From positions 45,945,966 through 46,009,965 of the forward strand of contig OY970830.1 of assembly GCA_963853835.1 (NCBI GenBank): 64,000 bases of DNA, read 5' to 3'. The position numbers and the translations under genes are program-made. This DNA comes from Calendula officinalis (lineage: Eukaryota > Streptophyta > Magnoliopsida > Asterales > Asteraceae). Shown here piece by piece: positions 46,320 through 57,568 of the stretch. The notes under the pieces were generated by a model. It did no database searches, was not told where the DNA came from, and saw nothing but the letters and a program-made list of their open reading frames with translations. Every line of letters starts with the position of its first letter. The first letter of the stretch is position 1.

Positions 46320-48820
46320 TTGGATATTGAAGAGTTCGGGCCGAAGAGGGATGTTCGGGCCGAAGTGGTGTTCGGGCCGAAGTGGGATGTTCAGGCCGAA
46401 GTGGTGTTCGGGCCGAAGTGGTGCTCGGGCCGAAGTTCGGTGTTCGGGCCGAGGATGATGTTCGGGCCGAGGTTGAAGTTCGGGCCGAGGTCGGAGTTCG
46501 GGCCGAGGTTGAAGTTCGGGCTGAGGTTGAAGTTCGGGCCGAAAATGAAGTTCGGGCCGGGAACAGTGAAGAGTTCGGGCCGAACTTGTTCTTGGCAGTG
46601 ACGGACGACCCAGCTATTTTGGTTACTTGTGGGCGTGAAACGGACACCCGAGCTGAAAGTTATGAATGTTTTAGTATAGCACCTTTTGTCACACAATCTT
46701 GGATATTGAAGAGTTCGGGCCGAAGAGGGATATTCGGGCCGAAGTGGTGTTCGGGCCGAAGTGGGATGTTCGGGCCGAAGTGGTGTTCGGGCCGAAGTGG
46801 TGTTCGGGCTGAAGTTCGGTGTTCGGGCCGAGGATGATGTTCGGCCCGAGGTTGAAGTTCGGGCCGAGGTCGGAGTTCGGGCCGAGGTTGAAGTTCGGGT
46901 CGAAAATGAAGTTCGGGCCGGGAACAGTGAAGAGTTCGGGCCGAACTTGTTCTTGGCAGTGATGAACGAACCAGCTATTTTTGTTACTCGTGGGCGTGAA
47001 ACGGACACCCGAGCTGAAAGTTATGAATGTTTTAGTATAGCACCTTTTGTCACACAATCATGGATATTGAAGAGTTCGGGCCGAAGAGGGATGTTCGGGC
47101 CGAAGTGGTGTTCAGGCCAAAGTGGTGTTCGGGCCGAAGTTCGGTGTTCGGGCCGAGGATGATGTTCGGGCCGAGGTTGAAGTTCAAGCCGAGGTCAGAG
47201 TTCGGGCCGAGGTAGAAGTTCAGGCCGAGGTTGAAGTTCGGGCCGAAAATGAAGTTCGGGCCGGGAACAGTGAAGAGTTCGGGTCGAACTTGTTCTTGGC
47301 AGTGACGAACGAACCAGCTATTTTGGTTACTCGTGGGCGTGAAACGGACACCCGAGCTGAAAGTTATGGATGTTTTAGTATAGCTCCTTTTGTCACACAA
47401 TCTTGGATATTGAAGAGTTCGGGCCGAAGAGGGATGTTCGAGCCGAAGTGGTGTTCGGGTCGAAGTGGGATGTTCGGGCCGAAGTGGTGTTCGGGCCGAA
47501 GTTCGATGTTCGGGCTGAGGATGATGTTCGTGCCGAGGTTAAAGTTCGGGCCGAGGTCGGAGTTCGGGCCGAGGTTGAAGTTCAGGCCGAGGTTGAAGTT
47601 CGGGCTGAAAATGAAGTTCGGGCCGGGAACAGTGAAGAGTTCGGGTCGAACTTGTTCTTGGCAGAGACGAACGACCAGCTATTTTGGTTACTCGTGGGCG
47701 TGAAACGGACACCCGAGCTGAAAGTTATGAATGTTTTAGTATAGCACCTTTTGTCACACAATCTTGGATATTGAAGAGTTCGGGCCGAAGAGGGATGTTC
47801 GGGCCGAAGTGGGATGTTCGGGCCGAAGTGGGTTGTTCGGGCAGAAGTGGTGTTCGGGCCGAAGTGGTGTTCGGGCCGAAGTTCGGTGTTCGGGCCGAGG
47901 ATGATGTTCGGGCCGAGGTTGAAGTTTGTGGCGAGTTCGGAGTTCGGTGCTGAGGTTGAAGTTCGGGCCGAGGTTGAAGTTCGGGCCGAAAATCAAGTTC
48001 GGGCCGGGAACAGTGAAGAGTTCGGGCCGAACTTGTTCTTGGCAGAGACGAACGACCAGCTATTTTGGTTACTCGTGGGCGTGAAACGGACACCGAGCTG
48101 AAATTTATGAATGTTTTAGTATAGCACCTTTTGTCACACAATCTTGGATATTGAAGAGTTCGGGCCGAAGAGGGATTTTCGGGCCGAAGTGGTGTTCGGG
48201 CTGAAGTGGGATGTTCGGGCCGAAGTGGTGTTCGGGCCGAAGTGGTGTTCGGGCCGAAGTTCGGTGTACGGGCCGAGGATGATGTTCGGGCCGAGGTTGA
48301 AGTTCGGGCTGAGGTCGGAGTTCGGGCCGAGGTTGAAGTTCGGGCCGAGGTTGAAGTTCGGGCCGAAAATGAAGTTCGGGCCGGTAACAGCGAAGAGTTC
48401 TGGCCGAACATGTTCTTGGCAGTGACGAACGAACCTGCTATTTTGGTTACTCGTGGGCGTGAAACGGACACCCGAGCTGAAAGTTATGAATGTTTTAGTA
48501 TACCAAATTTTGTCACACAATCTTGGATATTGAAGAGTTCGGGCCGAAGAGAGATGTTCGGGCTGAAGTGGTGTTCGGCCGAAGTGGGATGTTCGGGCCG
48601 AAGTGGTGTTCGGGCCGAAGTGGTGTTCGGGCCGAAGTGGTGTTCGGGCCGAAGTTCGGTGTTCGGGCCGAGGATGATGTTCGGGACGAGGTTGAAGTTC
48701 GGGCTGAGGTCTGAGTTCGGGCCGTGGTTGAAGTTCAGGCCGAGGTTGAAGTTCGGGCCGAAAATGAAGTTCGGGCCGGGAACAGTGAAGAGTTCGGGCC
48801 GAACTTGTTCTTGGCAGCGA

Positions 48821-48836
48821 CGAACGATACTCGTGG
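48821..48836 (+). other. 15 bp deletion in the core, founder copy of five
   Basis: The core reads CGAACGATACTCGTGGG in place of CGAACGAACCAGCTATTTTG followed by GTTACTCG, so ACCAGCTATTTTGGT is absent. The same deletion is found near 51953, 54120, 56287 and 59720, and the last three share the extra changes CGCCGAATGATACTCGTGTG. The offsets equal the block periods (2,167 and 3,433 bp). One deletion was therefore spread by block duplication and not by repeated loss. Confidence 0.9.
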
Positions 48837-49075
48837 GCGTGAAACGGACACCCGAGCTGAAAGTTATGAATGTTTTAGTATAGCACCTTTTGTCACACAA
48901 TCTTGGATATTGAAGAGTTCGGGCCGAAGAGGGATGTTCGGCCAAAGTGGTGTTCGTGCCGAAGTGGGATGTTCTGGCCGAAGTGGTGTTCGGGCTGAAG
49001 CTCGGTGTTCGGGCCGAGGATGATGTTCGGGACAAGGTTGAATTTCGGGCCGAGGTTGCAGTTCGGGCCGAGGTT

Positions 49076-52000
49076 GAAGTTCGGGCCGAAAATTAAGTTC
49101 GGACCGGGAACAGTGCAGGGTTAGGGCCGAACTTGTTCTTGGGAGTGACGAACGAACCAGCTATTTTGGTTACTTGTGGGCGTGAAACGGACACCCGAGC
49201 TGAAAGTTATGAATGTTTTAGTATAGCACCTTTTGTCACACAATCTTGGATATTGAAGAGTTCGGGCCGAGGTTGAAGTTCGGGCCGAAAATGAAGTTCG
49301 GGCTGGGAACAGTGAAGAGTTGGTGCCGAACTTGTTCTTGGCAGTGACGACCGAACCAGCTATTTTGGTTACTCGTGGGCGTGAAACGAACACCCGAGCT
49401 GAAAGTTATGAATGTTTTAGTATAGCACCTTTTGTCACACAATCTTGGATATTGAAGAGTTCGGGCCGAAGAGGGATGTTGGGGCCGAAGTGGTGTTCGG
49501 GCCGAAGTGGGATGTTCAGGCCGAAGTGGTGTTCGGGCCGAAGTGGTGTTCGGGCCGAAGTTCGGTGTTCGGGCCGAGGATGATGTTCGGGCCGAGGTTG
49601 AAGTTCGGGCTGAGGTCGGAGTTCGGGCCGAGGTTGAAGTTCGGGCTGAGGTTGAAGTTCGGGCCGAAAATGAAGTTCGGGCCGGGAACAGTGAAGAGTT
49701 CGGGCCGAACTTGTTCTTGGCAATGACGGACGACCCAGCTATTTTGGTTACTTGTGGGCGTGAAACGGACACCCGAGCTGAAAGTTATGAATGTTTTAGT
49801 ATAGCACCTTTTGTCACACAATCTTGGATATTGAAGAGTTCGGGCCGAAGAGGGATGTTCGGGCCGAAGTGGTGTTCGGGCCGAAGTGGGATGTTCGGGC
49901 CGAAGTGGTGTTCGGGCCGAAGTGGTGTTCGGGCTGAAGTTCGGTGTTCGGGCCGAGGATGATGTTCGGGCCGAGGTTGAAGTTCGGGCCGAGGTCGGAG
50001 TTCGGGCCGAGGTTGAAGTTCGGGTCGAAAATGAAGTTCGGGCCGGGAACAGTGAAGAGTTCGGGCCGAACTTGTTCTTGGCAGTGACGAACGAACCAGC
50101 TATTTTGGTTACTCGTGGGCGTGAAACGGACACCCGAGCTGAAAGTTATGAATGTTTTAGTATAGCACCTTTTGTCACACAATCATGGATATTGAAGAGT
50201 TCGGGCCGAAGAGGGATGTTCGGGCTGAAGTGGTGTTCAGGCCGAAGTGGTGTTCGGGCCGAAGTTCGGTGTTCGGGCCGAGGATGATGTTCGGGCCGAG
50301 GTTGAAGTTCGGGCCGAGGTCAGAGTTCGGGCCGAGGTAGAAGTTCAGGCCGAGGTTGAAGTTCGGGCCGAAAATGAAGTTCGGGCCGGGAACAGTGAAG
50401 AGTTCGGGCCGAACTTGTTCTTGGCAGTGACGAACGAACCAGCTATTTTGGTTACTCGTGGGCGTGAAACGGACACCCGAGCTGAAAGTTATGGATGTTT
50501 TAGTATAGCTCCTTTTGTCACACAATCTTGGATATTGAAGAGTTCGGGCCGAAGAGGGATGTTCGAGCCGAAGTGGTGTTCGGGTCGAAGTGGGATGTTC
50601 GGGCCGAAGTGGTGTTCGGGCCGAAGTTCGATGTTCGGGCTGAGGATGATGTTCGTGCCGAGGTTAAAGTTCGGGCCGAGGTCGGAGTTCGGGCCGAGGT
50701 TGAAGTTCAGGCCGAGGTTGAAGTTCGGGCCGGGAACAGTGAAGAGTTCGGGTCGAACTTGTTCTTGGCAGAGACGAACGACTAGCTATTTTGGTTACTC
50801 GTGGGCGTGAAACGGACACCCGAGCTGAAAGTTATGAATGTTTTAGTATAGCACCTTTTGTCACACAATCTTGGATATTGAAGAGTTCGGGCCGAAGAGG
50901 GATGTTCGGGCCGAAGTGGGATGTTCGGGCCGAAGTGGGTTGTTCAGGCCGAAGTGGTGTTCGGGCCGAAGTGGTGTTCGGGCCGAAGTTCGGTGTTCGG
51001 GCCGAGGATGATGTTCGGGCCGAGGTTGAAGTTCGTGCCGAGTTCGGAGTTCGGTGCTGAGGTTGAAGTTCGGGCCGAGGTTGAAGTTCGGGCCGAAAAT
51101 CAAGTTCGGGCCGGGAACAGTGAAGAGTTCGGGCCGAACTTGTTCTTGGCAGAGACGAACGACCAGCTATTTTGGTTACTCGTGGGCGTGAAACGGACAC
51201 CCGAGCTGAAATTTATGAATGTTTTAGTATAGCACCTTTTGTCACACAATCTTGGATATTGAAGAGTTCGGGCCGAAGAGGGATTTTCTGGCCGAAGTGG
51301 TGTTCGGGCTGAAGTGGGATGTTCGGGCCGAAGTGGTGTTCGGGCCGAAGTTCGGTGTACGGGCCGAGGATGATGTTCGGGCCGAGGTTGAAGTTCGGGC
51401 TGAGGTCGGAGTTCGGGCCGAGGTTGAAGTTCGGACCGAGGTTGAAGTTCGGGCCGAAAATGAAGTTCGGGCCGGGAACAGCGAAGAGTTCGGGACGAAC
51501 TTGTTCTTGGCAGTGACGAACGAACCTGCTATTTTGGTTACTCGTGGGCGTGAAACGGACACCCGAGCTGAAAGTTATGAATGTTTTAGTATACCAAATT
51601 TTGTCACACAATCTTGGATATTGAAGAGTTCGGGCCGAAGAGAGATGTTCGGGCTGAAGTGGAGTTCGGGCCGAAGTGGGATGTTCGGGCCGATGTGGTG
51701 TTCAGGCCGAAGTGGTGTTCGGGCCGAAGTGGTGTTCGGGCCGAAGTGGTGTTCGGGCCGAAGTGGTGTTCGGGCCGAAGTTCGGTGTTCGGGCCGAGGA
51801 TGATGTTCGGGACGAGGTTGAAGTTCGGGCTGAGGTCGGAGGTCGGGCCGTGGTTGAAGTTCGGGCCGAGGTTGAAGTTCGGGCCGAAAATGAAGTTCGG
51901 GCCGGGAACAGTGAAGAGTTCGGGCCGAACTTGTTCTTGGCAGCGACGAACGATACTCGTGGGCGTGAAACGGACACCCGAGCTGAAAGTTATGAATGTT

Positions 52001-52200
52001 TTAGTATAGCACCTTTTGTCACACAATCTTGGATATTGAAGAGTTCGGGCCGAAGAGGGATGTTCGGCCAAAGTGGTGTTCGTGCCGAAGTGGGATGTTC
52101 GGGCCGAAGTGGTGTTCGGGCCGAAGCTCGGTGTTCGGGCCGAGGATGATGTTCGGGACAAGGTTGAATTTCGGGCCGAGGTTGCAGTTCGGGCCGAGGT
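49076..52200 (+). repeat. 3,125 bp tandem duplication, copy 2
   Basis: The offset to copy 1 is 3,125 bp at both ends. Inside, it varies because single monomers were lost or gained: one 18 bp monomer (AAAATGAAG type) is missing near 50714, one AGTGGTG monomer is missing near 51340, and compensating monomers are gained near 51720-51770. Scattered substitutions also separate the copies, so this duplication looks older than the 4,796 bp one. Landmarks lie near 49246, 49445, 49824, 50185, 50528, 50871, 51252, 51614 and 52029. Confidence 0.88.
49246..49444 (+). repeat. Contracted unit of about 200 bp, second copy
   Basis: Copy of the contracted unit at 46121, carried by the 3,125 bp duplication, with the same three-monomer tract and the same AAGAGTTGGTGCCG and CGAACACCCGAGC changes. 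No difference was noticed by eye. Confidence 0.9.
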
Positions 52201-55200
52201 TGAAGTTCGGGCCGAAAATGAAGTTCGGGCCGGGAACAGTGAAGAGTTCGGGCCGAACTTGTTCTTGGCAGTGACGAACGAACCAGCTATTTTGGTTACT
52301 CGTGGGCGTGAAACGGACACCCGAGCTGAAAGTTATGAATGTTTTAGTATAGCACCTTTTGTCACACAATCATGGATATTGAAGAGTTCGGGCCGAAGAG
52401 GGATGTTCGGGCCGAAGTGGTGTTCAGGCCGAAGTGGTGTTCGGGCCGAAGTTCGGTGTTCGGGCCGAGGATGATGTTCGGGCCGAGGTTGAAGTTCGGG
52501 CCGAGGTAGAAGTTCAGGTCGAGGTTGAAGTTCGGGCCGAAAATGAAGTTCGGGCCGGGAACAGTGAAGAGTTCGGGCCGAACTTGTTCTTGGCAGTGAC
52601 GAACGAACCAGCTATTTTGGTTACTCGTGGGCGTGAAACGGACACCCGAGCTGAAAGTTATGGATGTTTTAGTATAGCTCCTTTTGTCACACAATCTTGG
52701 ATATTGAAGAGTTCGGGCCGAAGAGGGATGTTCGAGCCGAAGTGGTGTTCGGGTCGAAGTGGGATGTTCCGGCCGAAGTGGTGTTCGGGCCGAAGTTCGA
52801 TGTTCGGGCTGAGGATGATGTTCGTGCCGAGGTTAAAGTTCGGGCCGAGGTCGGAGTTCGGGCCGAGGTTGAAGTTCAGGCCGAGGTTGAAGTTCGGGCC
52901 GAAAATGAAGTTCGGGCCGGGAACAGTGAAGAGTTCGGGTCGAACTTGTTCTTGGCAGAGACGAACGACCAGCTATTTTGGTTACTCGTGGGCGTGAAAC
53001 GGACACCCGAGCTGAAAGTTATGAATGTTTTAGTATAGCACCTTTTGTCACACAATCTTGGATATTGAAGAGTTCGGGCCGAAGAGGGATGTTTGGGCCG
53101 AAGTGGTGTTCGGGCCGAAGTGGGATGTTCGGGCCGAAGTGGTGTTCAGGCCGAAGTGGTGTTCGAGCCGAAGTTCGGTGTTCGGGCCGAGGTTGGAGTT
53201 CGTGCCGAGTTCGGAGTTCGGTGCTGAGGTTGAAGTTCGGGCCGAGGTTGAAGTTCGGGCCGAAAATCAAGTTCGGGCCGGGAACAGTGAAGAGTTCGGG
53301 CCGAACTTGTTCTTGGCAGAGACGAACGACCAGCTATTTTGGTTACTCGTGGGCGTGAAACGGACACCCGAGCTGAAATTTATGAATGTTTTAGTATAGC
53401 ACCTTTTGTCACACAATCTTGGATATTGAAGAGTTCGGGCCGAAGAGGGATTTTCTGGCCGAAGTGGTGTTCGGGCTGAAGTGGGATGTTCGGGCCGAAG
53501 TGGTGTTCGGGCCGAAGTGGTGTTCGGGCCGAAGTTCGGTGTACGGGCCGAGGATGATGTTCGGGCCGAGGTTGAAGTTCGGGCTGAGGTCGGAGTTCGG
53601 GCCGAGGTTGAAGTTCGGGCCGAGGTTGAAGTTCGGGCCGAAAATGAAGTTCGGGCCGGGAACAGCGAAGAGTTCGGGCCGAACTTGTTCTTGGCAGTGA
53701 CGAACGAACCTGCTATTTTGGTTACTCGTGGGCGTGAAACGGACACCCGAGCTGAAAGTTATGAATGTTTTAGTATACCAAATTTTGTCACACAATCTTG
53801 GATATTGAAGAGTTCGGGCCGAAGAGAGATGTTCGGGCTGAAGTGGTGTTCGGGCCGAAGTGGGATGTTCGGGCCGAAGTGGTGTTCGGGCCGAAGTGGT
53901 GTTCGGGCCGAAGTGGTGTTCGGGCCGAAGTGGTGTTCGGGCCGAAGTTCGGTGTTCGGGCCGAGGATGATGTTCGGGACGAGGTTGAAGTTCGGGCTGA
54001 GGTCGGAGTTCGGGCCGTGGTTGAAGTTCGGGCCGAGGTTGAAGTTCGGGCCGAAAATGAAGTTCGGGCCGGGAACAGTGAAGTGTTCGGGCCGAACTTG
54101 TTCTTGGCAGCGCCGAATGATACTCGTGTGCGTGAAACGGACACCCGAGCTGAAAGTTATGAATGTTTTAGTATAGCACCTTTTGTCACACAATCTTGGA
54201 TATTGAAGAGTTCGGGCCGAAGAGGGATGTTCGGCCAAAGTGGTGTTCGTGCCGAAGTGGGATGTTCGGGCCGAAGTGGTGTTCGGGCCGAAGCTCGGTG
54301 TTCGGGCCGAGGATGATGTTCGGGACAAGGTTGAATTTCGGGCCGAGGTTGCAGTTCGGGCCGAGGTTGAAGTTCGGGCCGAAAATGAAGTTCGGGCCGG
54401 GAACAGTGAAGAGTTCGGGCCGAACTTGTTCTTGGCAGTGACGAACGAACCAGCTATTTTGGTTACTCGTGGGCGTGAAACGGACACCCGAGCTGAAAGT
54501 TATGAATGTTTTAGTATAGCACCTTTTGTCACACAATCATGGATATTGAAGAGTTCGGGCCGAAGAGGGATGTTCGGGCCGAAGTGGTGTTCAGGCCGAA
54601 GTGGTGTTCGGGCCGAAGTTCGGTGTTCGGGCCGAGGATGATGTTCGGGCCGAGGTTGAAGTTCGGGCCGAGGTAGAAGTTCAGGTCGAGGTTGAAGTTC
54701 GGGCCGAAAATGAAGTTCGGGCCGGGAACAGTGAAGAGTTCGGGCCGAACTTGTTCTTGGCAGTGACGAACGAACCAGCTATTTTGGTTACTCGTGGGCG
54801 TGAAACGGACACCCGAGCTGAAAGTTATGGATGTTTTAGTATAGCTCCTTTTGTCACACAATCTTGGATATTGAAGAGTTCGGGCCGAAGAGGGATGTTC
54901 GAGCCGAAGTGGTGTTCGGGTCGAAGTGGGATGTTCCGGCCGAAGTGGTGTTCGGGCCGAAGTTCGATGTTCGGGCTGAGGATGATGTTCGTGCCGAGGT
55001 TAAAGTTCGGGCCGAGGTCGGAGTTCGGGCCGAGGTTGAAGTTCAGGCCGAGGTTGAAGTTCGGGCCGAAAATGAAGTTCGGGCCGGGAACAGTGAAGAG
55101 TTCGGGTCGAACTTGTTCTTGGCAGAGACGAACGACCAGCTATTTTGGTTACTCGTGGGCGTGAAACGGACACCCGAGCTGAAAGTTATGAATGTTTTAG

Positions 55201-56607
55201 TATAGCACCTTTTGTCACACAATCTTGGATATTGAAGAGTTCGGGCCGAAGAGGGATGTTTGGGCCGAAGTGGTGTTCGGGCCGAAGTGGGATGTTCGGG
55301 CCGAAGTGGTGTTCAGGCCGAAGTGGTGTTCGAGCCGAAGTTCGGTGTTCGGGCCGAGGTTGGAGTTCGTGCCGAGTTCGGAGTTCGGTGCTGAGGTTGA
55401 AGTTCGGGCCGAGGTTGAAGTTCGGGCCGAAAATCAAGTTCGGGCCGGGAACAGTGAAGAGTTCGGGCCGAACTTGTTCTTGGCAGAGACGAACGACCAG
55501 CTATTTTGGTTACTCGTGGGCGTGAAACGGACACCCGAGCTGAAATTTATGAATGTTTTAGTATAGCACCTTTTGTCACACAATCTTGGATATTGAAGAG
55601 TTCGGGCCGAAGAGGGATTTTCTGGCCGAAGTGGTGTTCGGGCTGAAGTGGGATGTTCGGGCCGAAGTGGTGTTCGGGCCGAAGTGGTGTTCGGGCCGAA
55701 GTTCGGTGTACGGGCCGAGGATGATGTTCGGGCCGAGGTTGAAGTTCGGGCTGAGGTCGGAGTTCGGGCCGAGGTTGAAGTTCGGGCCGAGGTTGAAGTT
55801 CGGGCCGAAAATGAAGTTCGGGCCGGGAACAGCGAAGAGTTCGGGCCGAACTTGTTCTTGGCAGTGACGAACGAACCTGCTATTTTGGTTACTCGTGGGC
55901 GTGAAACGGACACCCGAGCTGAAAGTTATGAATGTTTTAGTATACCAAATTTTGTCACACAATCTTGGATATTGAAGAGTTCGGGCCGAAGAGAGATGTT
56001 CGGGCTGAAGTGGTGTTCGGGCCGAAGTGGGATGTTCGGGCCGAAGTGGTGTTCGGGCCGAAGTGGTGTTCGGGCCGAAGTGGTGTTCGGGCCGAAGTGG
56101 TGTTCGGGCCGAAGTTCGGTGTTCGGGCCGAGGATGATGTTCGGGACGAGGTTGAAGTTCGGGCTGAGGTCGGAGTTCGGGCCGTGGTTGAAGTTCGGGC
56201 CGAGGTTGAAGTTCGGGCCGAAAATGAAGTTCGGGCCGGGAACAGTGAAGTGTTCGGGCCGAACTTGTTCTTGGCAGCGCCGAATGATACTCGTGTGCGT
56301 GAAACGGACACCCGAGCTGAAAGTTATGAATGTTTTAGTATAGCACCTTTTGTCACACAATCTTGGATATTGAAGAGTTCGGGCCGAAGAGGGATGTTCG
56401 GCCAAAGTGGTGTTCGTGCCGAAGTGGGATGTTCGGGCCGAAGTGGTGTTCGGGCCGAAGCTCGGTGTTCGGGCCGAGGATGATGTTCGGGACAAGGTTG
56501 AATTTCGGGCCGAGGTTGCAGTTCGGGCCGAGGTTGAAGTTCGGGCCGAAAATGAAGTTCGGGCCGGGAACAGTGAAGAGTTCGGGCCGAACTTGTTCTT
56601 GGCAGTG
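51966..56607 (+). repeat. 2,167 bp higher-order repeat, about 2.1 copies
   Basis: From about 51966 the sequence repeats at a constant offset of 2,167 bp: landmarks 52029, 52372, 52697, 53058, 53419 and 53798 recur at 54196, 54539, 54864, 55225, 55586 and 55965, and the match continues to about 56607. Markers are GTTCGGCCAAAGTGG with GTTCGTGCCGAAG, GAAGCTCGGTG, GGGACAAGGTTGAATTTCGG, CAGGTCGAGG, GTTCCGGCCGAAG, GGTGCTGAGG and GTGTACGGGCC. An older, looser relation at about 2,187 bp links it to units from 50185. Adjacent duplications overlap, so block limits are approximate. Confidence 0.88.
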
Positions 56608-57016
56608 ACGAACGAACCGGCTATTTTGGTTACTCGTGGGCGTGAAACGGACACCCGAGCCGAAGAGGGATGTTCGGGCCGAAGTGGTGTTCGGGCCGAA
56701 GTGGGATGTCGGGCCGAAGTGGTGTTCGGGCCGAAGTGGTGTTCGGGCCGAAGTTCGGTGTTTGGGCCGAGGATGATGTTCGGGCCGAGGTTGGAGTTTG
56801 GGCCGAGGTCGGAGTTCGGGCCGAGGTCGGAGTTCGGGCCGAGGTTGAAGTTCGGGCCGAAAATGAAGTTCGGGCCGGGAACAGTGAAGAGTTCGGGCCG
56901 AACTTGTTCTTGGCAGTGACGAACGAACCAGCTATTTTGGTTACTCGTGGGCGTGAAGCGGACACCCCAGCTGAAAGTTATGAATGTTTTAGTATAGCAC
57001 CTTTTGTCACACAATC
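56363..57016 (+). repeat. Fused unit with deletion joint near 56660
   Basis: The core runs normally to GAAACGGACACCCGAGC at 56644-56660 and then joins CGAAGAGGGATGTTCGGG. The segment from TGAAAGTTATG to GATATTGAAGAG, including the landmark, is missing. The overlap at the joint is GAGC/GGCC followed by CGAAG. The following tract also lacks one T (GGGATGTCGGGCC near 56702). The same fused unit, with the same joint near 60093, is at 59796-60449. Confidence 0.87.
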
Positions 57017-57219
57017 TTGGATATTGAAGAGTTCGGGCCGAAGTGGTGTTCGGGCCGAAGTTTGGTGTTCGGGCCGAGGATGATGTTCGGGCCGGGGTTG
57101 AAGTTCGGGCCGAGGTCGGAGTTCGGGCCGAGGTTGAAGTTCGGGCCGAGGTTGAAGTTCAGGCCGAAAATGAAGTTCGGGCCGGGAACAGTGAAGAGTT
57201 CGGGCCGAGGTCGGAGTTT

Positions 57220-57525
57220 AGCTCGGGTGTCCGTTTCACGCCCTCGAGTAACCAAAATAGCTGGCTCGTTCGTCACTGCCAAGAACAAGTTCGGCCCGAA
57301 CTCTTCACTGTTCCCGACCCGAACTTCATTTTCGGCCCGAACTTCAACCTCGGCCCAAACTTCACCCTCGGCCCGAACTCCGACCTCGGCCCGAACACCA
57401 GTTCGGCCCGAACATCCCACTTCGGCCCGAACACCACTTCGGCCCGAACATGCCTCTTCGGCCCGAACTCTTCAATATCCAAGATTGTGTGACAAAAGGT
57501 GCTATACTAAAACATTTATAACTTT
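57220..57525 (-). repeat. Inverted composite unit, copy 1
   Basis: From AGCTCGGGTGTCCGTTTCAC onward the sequence is the reverse complement of a complete unit: core (TAACCAAAATAGCTGG, CACTGCCAAGAACAAG), monomers as CTTCGGCCCGAA/CTCGGCCCGAAC in reversed order, then the landmark as CAATATCCAAGATTGTGTGA and the core end CTATACTAAAACATTTATAA. The inverted tract is shorter than usual. Upstream, the + tract stops after GAGGTCGGAGTTT. Downstream, + strand sequence resumes with TTTTGTCACACAATCTTGG at about 57523. Both ends of the inverted segment lie at the GAGCT/GAAAGTT position of the core, so exactly one unit is flipped. With the next + unit it forms a long imperfect palindrome. Confidence 0.93.
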
Positions 57526-57558
57526 TGTCACACAATCTTGGATATTGAAGAGTTCGGG

Positions 57559-57568
57559 ATTGTGTGAC
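57559..57568 (-). other. 10 bp micro-inversion in the palindrome centre
   Basis: Between GAAGAGTTCGGG and GAAAGTTATGAATG lies ATTGTGTGAC, the reverse complement of GTCACACAAT from the landmark. The spacer thus holds a + fragment (TTTTGTCACACAATCTTGG to GTTCGGG) and a minus fragment of the same sequence side by side, a scar of template switching or of a second break. The same scar is at about 60992-61001. Confidence 0.85.

Larger units (their letters stand above)
45951..49075 (+). repeat. 3,125 bp tandem duplication, copy 1
   Basis: Landmarks lie near 46121, 46320, 46699, 47060, 47403, 47764, 48144, 48523 and 48903. Private markers shared with copy 2 are GAAAATTAAGTTCGG with CAGTGCAGGGTTAGGG near 45960-45996, AAGAGTTGGTGCCG near 46190, CGAACACCCGAGC near 46264, AGTGACGGACGACCC near 46597, GGCTGAGGATG near 47513 and ATACCAAATTTTGTC near 48502. 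The boundary with copy 2 falls inside a monomer tract at 49075/49076. No gene is present. Confidence 0.9.
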
